From positions 1 through 64,000 of the forward strand of contig CAZTTO010000006.1 of assembly GCA_964616465.1 (NCBI GenBank): a stretch of 64,000 nucleotides of DNA, written 5' to 3'. This stretch comes from JAFLBI01 sp964616465 (lineage in GTDB: Bacteria; Bacteroidota; Bacteroidia; Chitinophagales; Chitinophagaceae). The first letter of the stretch is position 1. Every line of letters begins with the position of its first letter. The translations under genes and the position numbers were made by a program. Below the pieces are notes generated by a model. That model was not told the DNA's origin and searched no databases. It was given only the letters and a program-made list of their open reading frames with translations. This document shows, piece after piece, positions 51,195-60,451 of the stretch.

Positions 51195-51907
51195 CATTAT
51201 TTGTACCCTGTTTTATAGACCAGCTCTATCCTAATGTGGCTCGACAAATGATAAAAGTGCTGGAGAAAGTGGGATGCTCAATTCAGTACAATGCTAATCA
51301 AACTTGTTGTGGACAACCCGCATTCAATGCTGGTTTTTGGGGCGAATCAAAACAAGTTTGTAATAAATTCATAAACGATATGAAGGGCGCTCAATATGTG
51401 GTGGCTCCGAGTGCAAGCTGTGTAGGTTTTGTTAGAAATTATTATGCTAAGCTTTTTAAAGAAGGGGATGCTGCTTACCAAGAAGCCCTCGATTTAGGTG
51501 CTAGAACATACGAGTTAACTGAGTTCTTAGTGAATGTGTTGAAAGTTACGGAAGTTGGTGCCAGTTGGAATGGAAAGGCTACTTACCACGATAGCTGTGC
51601 CGCTTTAAGAGAGTGTGCTAACAAAGAAGCTCCAAGAAAATTACTAGAACATGTAGCTGGACTAGAGTTGGTTGAAATGGAAGATGTAGAAACTTGTTGT
51701 GGATTTGGAGGAACATTCGCAGTGAAGTTCGAACCAATTAGTGTAGCTATGGGAGATCAAAAAATTAACAACGCTGCTGCAACTGGTGCATCACATATCA
51801 TTAGCACCGATATGAGTTGCTTAATGCACATAGATGGTTGTGCGAAACACAAAAACCTCGATTTAGAAGTAATACATATTGCAGAAATACTCGCATCGGG
51901 ATATTGA
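51185..51907 (+). CDS. lutA: LutA/YkgE-like (Fe-S)-binding protein
   Basis: A 240-aa protein with two CCG domains: VPCFIDQLYPNV...NQTCCGQPAFNAG...PSASCVGF and ATYHDSCAALREC...VETCCGFGGTFAVKF...STDMSCLMHIDG. The cysteine pattern matches the LutA subunit of the LutABC L-lactate dehydrogenase, which carries an iron-sulfur or similar cluster. LutB and LutC genes are not next to it here. It may work with partners elsewhere. It is the last gene of the plus-strand run that starts at pdhA. Confidence 0.88.
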   Translation: MEVALFVPCFIDQLYPNVARQMIKVLEKVGCSIQYNANQTCCGQPAFNAGFWGESKQVCNKFINDMKGAQYVVAPSASCVGFVRNYYAKLFKEGDAAYQEALDLGARTYELTEFLVNVLKVTEVGASWNGKATYHDSCAALRECANKEAPRKLLEHVAGLELVEMEDVETCCGFGGTFAVKFEPISVAMGDQKINNAAATGASHIISTDMSCLMHIDGCAKHKNLDLEVIHIAEILASGY

Positions 51908-51918
51908 TGCGCGAAGCC

Positions 51919-52317
51919 TTACTTTTTTAAAGCACCAATTGCCAAACTCATCCATCCTCCTATAAATCCTACCCCACCTAATGGTGTAATGGGGCCTATC
52001 CATCCAAAACCTGGAAGCACCAATGCTTTCACAACAGTCAATAATAACAACGATCCGCAGAAAAATAATATTCCAAAACTAAATAGTCTTCCAGCCCAAA
52101 GTATCCAGCCATTCATTCTATGTCTTCCAATTAATCCTGCAATGACCAATGCAAATGAGTGATAGAATAGATAGGTCACCATAGTATCATAAATACGAAA
52201 TGCATCCTGCGAGATTTGTCCGCGTATACCATGACTTCCAAATGCACCTAATGCAACTGCAAGTGCCAATAAAAAACATCCAACAACTATCATCCAATTG
52301 CCTGATCTCTTTTCCAT
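51919..52317 (-). CDS. DUF423 family membrane protein
   Basis: A 132-aa protein with four helices and the DUF423 pattern: GCFLLALAVALGAFGSHGIRG, the FYHSFALVIAGLI and GSLLLLTV helices, and ITPLGGVGFIGGW. DUF423 membrane proteins (YgdD/YwdK) are widespread and uncharacterised. It overlaps the end of aroK by 28 nt from ATG 52317. Confidence 0.9.
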   Translation of the reverse strand: MEKRSGNWMIVVGCFLLALAVALGAFGSHGIRGQISQDAFRIYDTMVTYLFYHSFALVIAGLIGRHRMNGWILWAGRLFSFGILFFCGSLLLLTVVKALVLPGFGWIGPITPLGGVGFIGGWMSLAIGALKK

Positions 52318-52841
52318 TGCTGTGCTATGTTTAAACATTGATGAATAATATGTTCTTCTAGCATAGATTCATGCCAATGAACCTGTGCTTTTTGATAAAA
52401 CTGTTTTCTTTCTGCTAATTTCTTTTCTAATATAATTCGCAACTCATCTTTTGTATCTGCAGAAGCAATAAGTGGCCTATGATGCCTTCCCTTCCACAAT
52501 CGTAGTATAAGCGTATCCACAGATGGATTTAACCAAACTACAATCCCGTGTGTTGCCATCCAATTCATATTATCATGAAAACAAGCTAAACCTCCGCCTG
52601 TAGCTATAACAGGATTGGCATACAAATCAATTCCTCTTATAAAATCAGCTTCTAATTGTCTAAAAAATGTTTCACCATCTACGCTAAAGATTTCAGCTAT
52701 AGATTTATTTGTTCGCTGCACTATAGCAGCATCTGTGTCAATATAAGGTACGTTCCATTGAGATGACCAATGTTGGGCAATATGCGATTTGCCTGAACCC
52801 ATGAGTCCAACCAAAAAAACAGGAAGTCCTATGGATTTCAT
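52290..52841 (-). CDS. aroK: Shikimate kinase
   Basis: A 183-aa NMP-kinase-fold enzyme with P-loop GLMGSGKSH (12-20), the shikimate-binding aspartate in IDTDAAI, the VIATGGGLACF segment and an RxxxY-like lid (GRHHRPLI). It phosphorylates shikimate at C3 in aromatic synthesis. The start shares one base with the stop of the acyl-CoA dehydrogenase gene, indicating coupling, though the two enzymes belong to different pathways. Confidence 0.95.
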   Translation of the reverse strand: MKSIGLPVFLVGLMGSGKSHIAQHWSSQWNVPYIDTDAAIVQRTNKSIAEIFSVDGETFFRQLEADFIRGIDLYANPVIATGGGLACFHDNMNWMATHGIVVWLNPSVDTLILRLWKGRHHRPLIASADTKDELRIILEKKLAERKQFYQKAQVHWHESMLEEHIIHQCLNIAQQWKRDQAIG

Positions 52842-54025
52842 TATTTAAAAGCATTATGTCCTGTAATATCCATACCAGTAATTAACAAATGGATATCATG
52901 CGTTCCCTCATATGTAATAACACTTTCCAAATTCATCATGTGACGCATTATGCTGTATTCGCCTGTAATACCCATTCCGCCAAGCATTTGACGAGCATCG
53001 CGCGCAATTTGAGTGGCTATTTCACATGAGTTTCTTTTTGCCATACTCACTTGTGCTGGTGTCACTTTTCCTTCATTCATAAGAACACCTAAACGCCAAA
53101 CTAATAATTGTCCTTTGGTGATCTCAGTAAGCATCTCAGCTAATTTCTTTTGTTGCAACTGAAATGCAGCAATTGGCTTTCCAAACTGAATTCGCTCTTG
53201 TGCATAACGAAGAGCTGTATCGTAACAATCCATTGCAGCACCTAATGCACCCCAGGCAATACCATATCGGGCTTTAGTTAAACAACTCAAAGGCCCTTTC
53301 AATCCAGTTACATTTGGAAGAATATTTTCCTTGGGAACTTTTACATTATCAAAAACCAATTCGCCGGTTGCACTTGCCCTTAAACTCCATTTTCCGTGAG
53401 TAGTAGGTGTACTAAATCCTTCCATGCCTCTTTCAACAATCACTCCCTTAATTTCACCAGCCTCATTCTTAGCCCATACTACAGCTACTTGCGCAAAAGG
53501 TGCATTGCTGATCCACATTTTAGCACCGTTCAAAATAACATGGTCACCGGCATCTTTGATATTTGTTAACATACCACCAGGGTCGCTACCATGATTAGGT
53601 TCTGTTAGTCCAAAACATCCCAACCATTCACCTGAAGCCAACTTAGGCAAATACTTTTGTTTTTGTGCTTCGCTACCATAAGCATGAATTGGAAACATAA
53701 CTAATGAACCTTGTACACTAGCTGTTGAACGAACACCACTGTCGCCTCGTTCTAGCTCCTGCATCATGAGTCCATAACTTATATAATCAAGACCACCGCC
53801 ACCATACTCAACGGGAACAGTTGGTCCAAAACAACCTAGTTCACCTAATTGACGAACAATATGTTCTGGAAATGCTGCTTGTTGGGCATAATCTTCTATT
53901 ATGGGAGAAATTTCTTTTTTGACAAAATTGCGAACGGTTTCGCGAATCAGTTTATGCTCTTCAGTGAGCAACTCATCTACCCCAAAATAATCTGGACTCT
54001 GAAATAAATCGGTTCTTACAGCCAT
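52841..54025 (-). CDS. Acyl-CoA dehydrogenase, glutaryl-CoA dehydrogenase type
   Basis: A 394-aa flavoenzyme. The FAD region has FGLTEPNHGSDPGGM and MWISNAPFAQVAVVWAK, and the helix LGGMGITGEYSIMRHMMNLESVITYEGTHDIH contains the catalytic glutamate. The RYGIAWGALGAAMDCYDTAL segment and closing GMDITGHNAF are those of glutaryl-CoA dehydrogenases. In Bacteroidota the physiological substrate may be glutaryl-CoA from lysine or tryptophan breakdown; the kynureninase gene at 57.1 kb fits such a route, but loosely. Confidence 0.9.
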   Translation of the reverse strand: MAVRTDLFQSPDYFGVDELLTEEHKLIRETVRNFVKKEISPIIEDYAQQAAFPEHIVRQLGELGCFGPTVPVEYGGGGLDYISYGLMMQELERGDSGVRSTASVQGSLVMFPIHAYGSEAQKQKYLPKLASGEWLGCFGLTEPNHGSDPGGMLTNIKDAGDHVILNGAKMWISNAPFAQVAVVWAKNEAGEIKGVIVERGMEGFSTPTTHGKWSLRASATGELVFDNVKVPKENILPNVTGLKGPLSCLTKARYGIAWGALGAAMDCYDTALRYAQERIQFGKPIAAFQLQQKKLAEMLTEITKGQLLVWRLGVLMNEGKVTPAQVSMAKRNSCEIATQIARDARQMLGGMGITGEYSIMRHMMNLESVITYEGTHDIHLLITGMDITGHNAFK

Positions 54026-54127
54026 AAAAAATTAGTTTTTAGCAATCGTCTTCTTTGTAATTTGCCCAAAGTTAGTGGTTCTTCGTTCCCTTTTTTAATT
54101 TGTTCAACCCTTTTAACAGCTTCTATA

Positions 54128-54520
54128 ATGAAAAAAATATCCATTTTACTAGTACTACTTAGCATCTGTTTTGTTTCGAATCTTCTGGCACAAGAACAAA
54201 TCAAGCCATTTTGGTTTGTAATGCTTATGAAAGGACCCAATAGAAGTCAAGATAGTACTACTGCTGCTAAAATTCAAGCTGGCCATATGAATCATATGCA
54301 GGTTATGGCCAATAAAGGCATTTTAAAAGTGGCTGGTCCATTTGGCGAGGAAGGCGATTGGCGAGGAATTTTCATTTTAGACTGCCCAACTAAAGAAGAA
54401 GCCATTGAATGGCTGAAGAAGGATCCTGCAATTCAAGCTGGCCGTTTGGCTTATGAAATTAAAATGTGGTATACAGCACCTCAGGGAAGTTTTGCTCCGA
54501 GCACCCCCAAAAAGGAATAA
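54128..54520 (+). CDS. Exported YCII-domain protein
   Basis: A 130-aa protein from ATG 54128 with a signal peptide (ISILLVLLSICFVSNLLAQ) and a single YCII domain: FWFVMLMKGPNRSQDSTTAAKIQAGHMNHMQVM with conserved His, AGPFGEEGDWRGIFILD and a KDPAIQAGRLAYEIKMW end. YCII domains are ferredoxin-like folds thought to be small enzymes. The 22-codon extension upstream lies in antisense to the start of the dehydrogenase gene and is rejected. Confidence 0.85.
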   Translation: MKKISILLVLLSICFVSNLLAQEQIKPFWFVMLMKGPNRSQDSTTAAKIQAGHMNHMQVMANKGILKVAGPFGEEGDWRGIFILDCPTKEEAIEWLKKDPAIQAGRLAYEIKMWYTAPQGSFAPSTPKKE

Positions 54521-54525
54521 AAAAG

Positions 54526-54556
54526 CCTCAATAAGTCAACGACTTACTGAGGCTAT
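54526..54556 (-). terminator. Rho-independent terminator of the S9 peptidase gene
   Basis: AGCCTCAATAAGT and ACTTACTGAGGCT form a 13-bp stem with one mismatch around five bases. The T-run is on the minus strand (plus-strand AAAAAA at 54521-54526), so it ends the peptidase transcript. Confidence 0.88.
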
Positions 54557-54573
54557 TACATGTTCAGAGAATT

Positions 54574-57063
54574 TTATTTCTTTTTCTCAATTTCTTTATT
54601 CATTTCCTCCATATCAACTGGACGTTCCGTGGTATCGCCCATTAAATGACGGGTAAAATAATCGGCCATCATCCAAAAGAAATATTCTGTCATATCTCCA
54701 AATCCGTGACGCTGTGTAGGCAATAACATCATGTCAAATCTCTTATTTGCTTTGATTAATGCATTCACAACACGCATAGTATTTGCAGGATGCACATTGT
54801 TATCAATTTCTCCATGCACCAGTAATAACTTACCCTTTAGGTTTTTAGCAACATCTGGATTGGTTTCAATTTGATAAACAAAACTTGTATCTCCTTTTTC
54901 AGAAATGTTTTCTTTTACACCATGGTGCTTTTCACTCCACCAACGATTGTAAATTCTGTTATCGTGGTTTCCTGCAGATGATACAGCCACTTTAAAGAAA
55001 TCAGGATATACAAGCATTGCAGCAGTACTCATAAATCCACCACCACTGTGTCCGTGAATACCCACTTTATTAATATCTAGAAACTTATGACGATCCGCTA
55101 ATTGCTCTGCAACTGCTTTTTTATCAGCCAAACCATAATCTCTTAAGTTGCCATATCCGTAATTGTGGTACCACTTACTTCTCGATGGATGTCCTCCCCT
55201 ATTTCCAAGTGTTACAACCACAAAACCAAGTTGTGCCAAACGATCTATTCTATCCATCCCTCTTCCAAAAGCTTTGTTGACACTCTCTGTTTGTGGCCCT
55301 GGATATACATACTCAATGATTGGATATTTTTTAGTTGAATCGAAGTCATAAGGTTTGTACATAACGCCATACAAATCAGTAATACCATCATCTGCTTTAG
55401 CTTTAAATGGTTCTGGAAATTTATAGCCAGCAGCAAACAACTGACTGAAATCAGCAGTTTCTAAATCCATGATTTTTCTTCCATCAGCACTCAACAAAAC
55501 CGACTGCGGAACAGTGTTTACACGTGAAAAATTATTCACAATAAACTTGTTATTATCATCCATAGATGAACTATGATCAAAGTCGCCCGGATTCAACAAA
55601 CGAAGATTGGTACCATCAAAGTTCACACGATACACATGCAAGTAATAAGGATCTTCATTGGCTTCTCTTCCATTAGCAGTAAAGTACAAAACACGATTTT
55701 TTTCATCAATTGAAACAATATCTTCTGCATGCCATGGTCCGCTAGTAATGGCATTTTTCACTTTGCCGTTTGCATCATGCAAATAGAAATGCCCCCATCC
55801 ATCGCGCTCACTCCACTGAATCATTTCTTGTCCACCATTCACCAATCCTAGACGTCTGATTTCAACATAAGTATTCAAGCGTTCTTCAATAACAGCTTTT
55901 ACTTTACCTGCTTGTACATCTACCTCACATATATCAATGCGCTTTAAATCGCGACTGGTTCTTGCAATATAAAATTTTTGAGCAGTACCATGCCACAATA
56001 AAGGCCTGAACTCATCATCGCGACTGCTTGGTTTTGCAGGGGCCGACCAAATAGCAAGGCTCTGATCTTTAAACTGAGTAATATCGAGTTCTTTACCTTG
56101 CTTTGCAGCAACATCAAATACATATAAATGATCAACAGGAGCATCTTTTTCGCCTGGCATCCAATACTTATAGGTTTCTAACGTTGGGCGAGGTTCTGCA
56201 ATACTGTTAATTACCCATAAATCCTTCACCTTTCTATTGTCAACTCGATTCATGGTAAAATATTTACCATCAGGAGACCAGTAAACAAAAACAGATCTTC
56301 TTCTTTTTGCATTTCTTTCTTGATCCACATTGGTTTGTCCACTGCCAGACAAATTGCCTTCAGAATAATAGCTATAATTCAATATTCCATCTTTGGTCAA
56401 CTGTGTTTCTACAATAGTGGAATCGTCTTCATTCTTCATAGCCTTTTCAAAATTGGCTTTGTCCATCATATACAAGTTGTAATTTCTGCCAAAAACCACA
56501 TAGCTGCTATCTGGCGAAATGGAAGCCCATTGAGGGCGACGAGCTGGACGCTTAAAATCCTTCAATTCAACCAACTCACCCGTATTCAAGTTGTATTCAA
56601 AGTAAAATGTCTTTTTTTCTTTTACGGCAGGTCCAGCACGACGACCAGTATCTTTTTTTTCAACTTCCAAACTGCTCTTTACTTGAAACTGAATCCAATT
56701 TTCATCTTTCACAAACTTCAAACTATCCAGTCCGAGGTTTTGCGCATCGAAAGGATCCTTAACTACTTTAGTTAGTTCAGAAGCAAGTTTGGCATTATCA
56801 AACATCTTCTTTTTCTCAGCTTTAGCAGCATCTACAATGTACCACTGTGTTCCTTGAGATGTTTTGTAGCTGTACCAAAAGCGATCGCCTTTTTTCAGCC
56901 AGCGAGGATCTACTGAGGTTGAAAACAGCATTTTCTCAAGTTTTTTTGGAGAGAAACGTGCTGCTAATGCATAGTTAGCCTTTGTTACAGGCTCATGTTG
57001 TTTCGTTTGTGCCTGGGCTCCCATTAGAAGCACGCTGAGGCATAGCATCCATATAATTCTCAT
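54574..57063 (-). CDS. S9 family prolyl dipeptidyl peptidase (DPP-IV like)
   Basis: An 829-aa exported peptidase. A signal peptide (about 1-18) leads to an eight-bladed beta-propeller (about 60-540) and a C-terminal alpha/beta hydrolase. The catalytic serine is S673 in GHSGGGFMS, the aspartate is in HGEIDNNVHPAN and the histidine in TQRHGFGD. A DPP-IV-like Tyr-Gly element (YPGPQTESV) is present. It removes dipeptides from peptides with proline or alanine in second position. It is one of the standard periplasmic peptidases of Bacteroidota. Confidence 0.93.
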   Translation of the reverse strand: MRIIWMLCLSVLLMGAQAQTKQHEPVTKANYALAARFSPKKLEKMLFSTSVDPRWLKKGDRFWYSYKTSQGTQWYIVDAAKAEKKKMFDNAKLASELTKVVKDPFDAQNLGLDSLKFVKDENWIQFQVKSSLEVEKKDTGRRAGPAVKEKKTFYFEYNLNTGELVELKDFKRPARRPQWASISPDSSYVVFGRNYNLYMMDKANFEKAMKNEDDSTIVETQLTKDGILNYSYYSEGNLSGSGQTNVDQERNAKRRRSVFVYWSPDGKYFTMNRVDNRKVKDLWVINSIAEPRPTLETYKYWMPGEKDAPVDHLYVFDVAAKQGKELDITQFKDQSLAIWSAPAKPSSRDDEFRPLLWHGTAQKFYIARTSRDLKRIDICEVDVQAGKVKAVIEERLNTYVEIRRLGLVNGGQEMIQWSERDGWGHFYLHDANGKVKNAITSGPWHAEDIVSIDEKNRVLYFTANGREANEDPYYLHVYRVNFDGTNLRLLNPGDFDHSSSMDDNNKFIVNNFSRVNTVPQSVLLSADGRKIMDLETADFSQLFAAGYKFPEPFKAKADDGITDLYGVMYKPYDFDSTKKYPIIEYVYPGPQTESVNKAFGRGMDRIDRLAQLGFVVVTLGNRGGHPSRSKWYHNYGYGNLRDYGLADKKAVAEQLADRHKFLDINKVGIHGHSGGGFMSTAAMLVYPDFFKVAVSSAGNHDNRIYNRWWSEKHHGVKENISEKGDTSFVYQIETNPDVAKNLKGKLLLVHGEIDNNVHPANTMRVVNALIKANKRFDMMLLPTQRHGFGDMTEYFFWMMADYFTRHLMGDTTERPVDMEEMNKEIEKKK

Positions 57064-57151
57064 GAAGCAAGATTTGCGACGAATTTAGCAGTTTCCTTTA
57101 TCCCATCCTTACCACGCATCAAATAGTTGTAGAATATCCTATTTTGCAGCT

Positions 57152-58420
57152 ATGGAAGCGAAGCAATATGAAAACAGCCTGACTTTTGCCAAGTCGATGG
57201 ATCAGGCCGATCCCCTTCAATCTTTTAAGAAACATTTTCATTTTCCTAAGCAGGATGATAAGCCAGTAATTTATTTCTGTGGCAACTCATTGGGATTACA
57301 ACCAGTAACGGCTGCTGCATCTATTGAAGAAGAATTGCAAACATGGCGCGAAATGGCTGTTGGCGGCTATTTTGGCGGAAAAAATCCTTGGTTATATTAT
57401 CACGAGCAATTAAGACCAACACTTGGGAAATTGATGGGTGCCAGTGAAGATGAAGTCACTGTTATGAATGCACTAACCGTAAACCTGCATTTACTCATGC
57501 TAAGCTTCTACAAGCCAAGTGCAGAACGTTTTAAAATTTTGATGGAAGCAGGGGCATTTCCATCCGATCAGTATGCCATAGAAACTTTGGTTAGAATGCA
57601 TGGTTTGAATCCAGATTCAGCAATCATTGAAGTTGCACCGAAAGAAGGAGAAAAGTGTTTGCGTACTGAACATATTGTTGAGGAAATTGAAAAAGCAGGC
57701 AGTTCCTTGGCCATGGTTATGTTTAGTGGCATCCAATATTATACTGGTCAACTATTTGATATTGCTTCTATTACCAGAGCAGCTCATTCGGTTGGAGCTA
57801 TTGCGGGATTTGACCTTGCTCATGTAGCTGGTAATGTGCCAATGCAACTTCATGATTGGGATGTTGATTTTGCTGCATGGTGCAGTTACAAATATTTAAA
57901 TGCTGGTCCAGGTAGTGTTGCAGGTGCATTTATACACGAGAAACATGCAAAAAACACCCATATGAACAGGTTAGGCGGTTGGTGGGGAAATCCAGAGAGC
58001 ACTCGATTTAAAATGGAGAAAGGATTTGAGCCTAAGCCAACAGCAAGTGGATGGAATATGAGTACAACACAGGTCATGAACACTGCTGCTTTAAAGGCTT
58101 CATTGAAAATTTTTGATGAAGCTGGCATAGACCAATTAAGAAAAAAGAGCATTTCGTTAACTGGCTATTTAGAGTTTTTATTGCATCAATTAAATGGCCT
58201 ATCATTTGAAATTATTACACCTTCTCAAAAAACCGACAGAGGCGCACAACTCAGTTTGTATTTTCCGCAACAAGGAAAAGCTATACAGGAAAAAATGTTG
58301 TCGAAAGGAATTGTAGTGGACTATCGTGAGCCTGGTGTTATTCGCGTTGCACCTGCTCCATTGTATTGTAGTTTTGAAGATGTGTACAAGTTCTATGAGA
58401 TTTTAGCAACAGAATTTTAA
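57152..58420 (+). CDS. kynU: Kynureninase
   Basis: A 422-aa PLP enzyme. The start has YFCGNSLGLQPVTAAASIEEEL, the cofactor lysine is K247 in WCSYKYLNAGPGS, and GWWGNPESTRFKM and FEPKPTASGWNMST are kynureninase-specific. It splits kynurenine or 3-hydroxykynurenine to alanine and (hydroxy)anthranilate in tryptophan breakdown. A promoter-like TATTTTG box (57140-57146) ends five bases before the ATG. Confidence 0.96.
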   Translation: MEAKQYENSLTFAKSMDQADPLQSFKKHFHFPKQDDKPVIYFCGNSLGLQPVTAAASIEEELQTWREMAVGGYFGGKNPWLYYHEQLRPTLGKLMGASEDEVTVMNALTVNLHLLMLSFYKPSAERFKILMEAGAFPSDQYAIETLVRMHGLNPDSAIIEVAPKEGEKCLRTEHIVEEIEKAGSSLAMVMFSGIQYYTGQLFDIASITRAAHSVGAIAGFDLAHVAGNVPMQLHDWDVDFAAWCSYKYLNAGPGSVAGAFIHEKHAKNTHMNRLGGWWGNPESTRFKMEKGFEPKPTASGWNMSTTQVMNTAALKASLKIFDEAGIDQLRKKSISLTGYLEFLLHQLNGLSFEIITPSQKTDRGAQLSLYFPQQGKAIQEKMLSKGIVVDYREPGVIRVAPAPLYCSFEDVYKFYEILATEF

Positions 58421-58429
58421 AACGATTGT

Positions 58430-59035
58430 ATGAGTAAACATATACATAGCTATTTAGCGCTTGGCGATTCATATACCATTGGTGAATCTGTTCCCATTCA
58501 TGAAAGCTTTCCTTATCAAGCTGTTCAGATGATGCGCAAAAAAGGTTATTCTATGCATGCTGCTGAAATTGTTGCAAGGACTGGGTGGACAACCTTCGAA
58601 TTGGCAGAACATTGCTTACACACACAATTATTAGATCATTACGATTTTGTATCATTATTAATTGGCGTTAATAATCAGTATAGAGGCTTACCTGTTGAAG
58701 AGTTCAAACACGATTTTACATTCTTAATGCAAAAAGCCATTCATTTTGCTAAAGATGCTAAGCGGGTGGTTACTTTCACCATACCTGATTGGGGTGTAAC
58801 GCCTTTCGCACATGATAGAAATAGAGCAGATATTGCTAAAGAAATTGATGCAATGAATGCTTTCATTCAAATACATTGTAAAGAAAAACTTGTGCATTGT
58901 ATTGAAATTACATCCCTCACAAGAACCGCAGCTACCAATCCAGATTTGTTAGCAAAAGATCAGCTGCACTATTCAGGCAAAGCACATCAAGCTTGGGCAG
59001 AACAAATGGTTGATTATTGGTTGAGGGTGGTTTAA
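58430..59035 (+). CDS. SGNH/GDSL hydrolase
   Basis: A 201-aa esterase-like enzyme with no signal peptide. The block I serine is S14 in LALGDSYTIGE, the asparagine is in IGVNNQYRG and the Asp-x-x-His pair is in KDQLHYSGKAH. These are complete SGNH motifs. Substrates may be acetylated sugars or lipids. It is 9 nt after kynU and its stop overlaps the convergent pyrF stop by 4 nt. Confidence 0.93.
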   Translation: MSKHIHSYLALGDSYTIGESVPIHESFPYQAVQMMRKKGYSMHAAEIVARTGWTTFELAEHCLHTQLLDHYDFVSLLIGVNNQYRGLPVEEFKHDFTFLMQKAIHFAKDAKRVVTFTIPDWGVTPFAHDRNRADIAKEIDAMNAFIQIHCKEKLVHCIEITSLTRTAATNPDLLAKDQLHYSGKAHQAWAEQMVDYWLRVV

Positions 59036-59901
59036 TTTATTCTGCTATACTCTTGAAGTAATTGCTTCATCTCAAAATGATATTGCTGTGCAATAATAGC
59101 TGCTTCCTCTGCAAAATCTTTTCCTGATGATGCATACAAAATAGCACGACTAGCATTGACTAACAATCCGCCATGCTGATTCAAACCATATTTACTAATA
59201 TCTTGTAAAGAGCCTCCTTGAAATCCAACCCCAGGCACCAAAAAGAAATGCTCCGGAAATGCATTGCGAATATTTTCTATTTCTGAAGACTGGGTAGCAC
59301 CAACTACAAACATTAATTGAGAGGGATTTGACCAAGAAGCTATTTTCGACATTACTTTTTCAAACAACCTCGACTGGGTATTACCCTGTAAAATGCTTGG
59401 CACCAAAGCTTGCTCAACACCATCTTGTACAACTAGTTGTTGAAAATCGGCACTTCCTTTATTGGAGGTTAATCCAAGTACAATCGTGACTTTATTCTTA
59501 TATTCTAAAAATGGACGAATACTATCTTCTCCCATGTACGGAGCTACTGTGATTGAATCGAATGGTAATATTTCGAAAAAGGTTTTTGCATATTGCGCAG
59601 ATGTGTTGCCAATATCTCCTCGTTTCGCATCAGCAATAGTAAAATGCGAAGAAGGAATATGCGCTAATGTTGCTTCCATTGCCTCCCATCCAGGTATTCC
59701 CATAGATTCATAAAACGCTGTATTGATTTTATATCCTACTGAACTATCCAACGTTGCATCAATGATAGCTCTATTGAAATCAATAACGCCTTGTTTATTT
59801 TTAGAGAATCCTTCTGGAAGACGAGTAACATCCGTATCCAATCCAACACAGAGATAAGACTGTTTTTCTTGAATAGTTTGAATGAGTTCAGAAATTTGCA
59901 T
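59032..59901 (-). CDS. pyrF: Orotidine 5'-phosphate decarboxylase
   Basis: A 289-aa OMP decarboxylase of the long bacterial type. The catalytic network is in FTIADAKRGDIGNTS, and the VPGVGFQGG and VNASRAILYAS phosphate loops are present. It makes UMP from OMP. It shares one base with the upstream gtrA-like gene. Confidence 0.95.
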   Translation of the reverse strand: MQISELIQTIQEKQSYLCVGLDTDVTRLPEGFSKNKQGVIDFNRAIIDATLDSSVGYKINTAFYESMGIPGWEAMEATLAHIPSSHFTIADAKRGDIGNTSAQYAKTFFEILPFDSITVAPYMGEDSIRPFLEYKNKVTIVLGLTSNKGSADFQQLVVQDGVEQALVPSILQGNTQSRLFEKVMSKIASWSNPSQLMFVVGATQSSEIENIRNAFPEHFFLVPGVGFQGGSLQDISKYGLNQHGGLLVNASRAILYASSGKDFAEEAAIIAQQYHFEMKQLLQEYSRIN

Positions 59902-60407
59902 TATTGCTTCGGTTTAAACGTGTAATATTTTTGACTGAAATAACTAAATGCAACCACAAAAACCGTAGTTAACATTTTAGACGGTGTTGCATACCATCCC
60001 CAACCATCTACAAATATTTTAAGAAAAGCGTAATTCAAAAAAATGCAACCAATTACCACAATAAAATATTTTCCTAATTGATCACGCTTTCTGGCATCAG
60101 TCTCTTGCCACACAACATATCGGCTTAAATAAAAGCCAATTGGAAAAGTAATAACAAAAGCCAAAAGGAAAGCGGCTATGTGAGGTCCAATGGTTAATCC
60201 GCCAAAAACGAAAGGTTCTTTTTTGAAGATAAATTGATAGCTCAAGAAAAATAATCCAATATCCAGAAATGTATTAAAACCACCACAGGCGGCATATCGG
60301 TAAGTTTGTAAGGGCAGTATCTTCTTAAAAATCGGATAAAACCAGTCAATTATCTGAAGAATACTTCTACTAATCCATAGATGAACTTGTTGCATAAAGG
60401 GCCTCAA
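59901..60407 (-). CDS. GtrA family membrane protein
   Basis: A 168-aa protein with four helices and the GtrA pattern: RYAACGGFNTFLDIGLFFLSYQFI, the AFLLAFVITFPIGFYLSRYVVW helix pair, and FSYFSQKYYTF at the end. GtrA-like proteins help flip polyprenyl-linked sugars for surface glycans. It probably shares a transcript with pyrF, whose start touches its stop. Confidence 0.9.
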   Translation of the reverse strand: MRPFMQQVHLWISRSILQIIDWFYPIFKKILPLQTYRYAACGGFNTFLDIGLFFLSYQFIFKKEPFVFGGLTIGPHIAAFLLAFVITFPIGFYLSRYVVWQETDARKRDQLGKYFIVVIGCIFLNYAFLKIFVDGWGWYATPSKMLTTVFVVAFSYFSQKYYTFKPKQ

Positions 60408-60424
60408 AGGTATTTAAAATGGGT

Positions 60425-60432
60425 TACTTTTG
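60425..60432 (+). promoter_or_regulatory. TAnnTTTG promoter box of argS
   Basis: TACTTTTG followed by CAGCCC ends 19 nt before ATG 60452. An in-frame ATG at 60419 lies upstream of this box and is unlikely to be used. Confidence 0.55.
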
Positions 60433-60451
60433 CAGCCCAAAACCTAGTTAC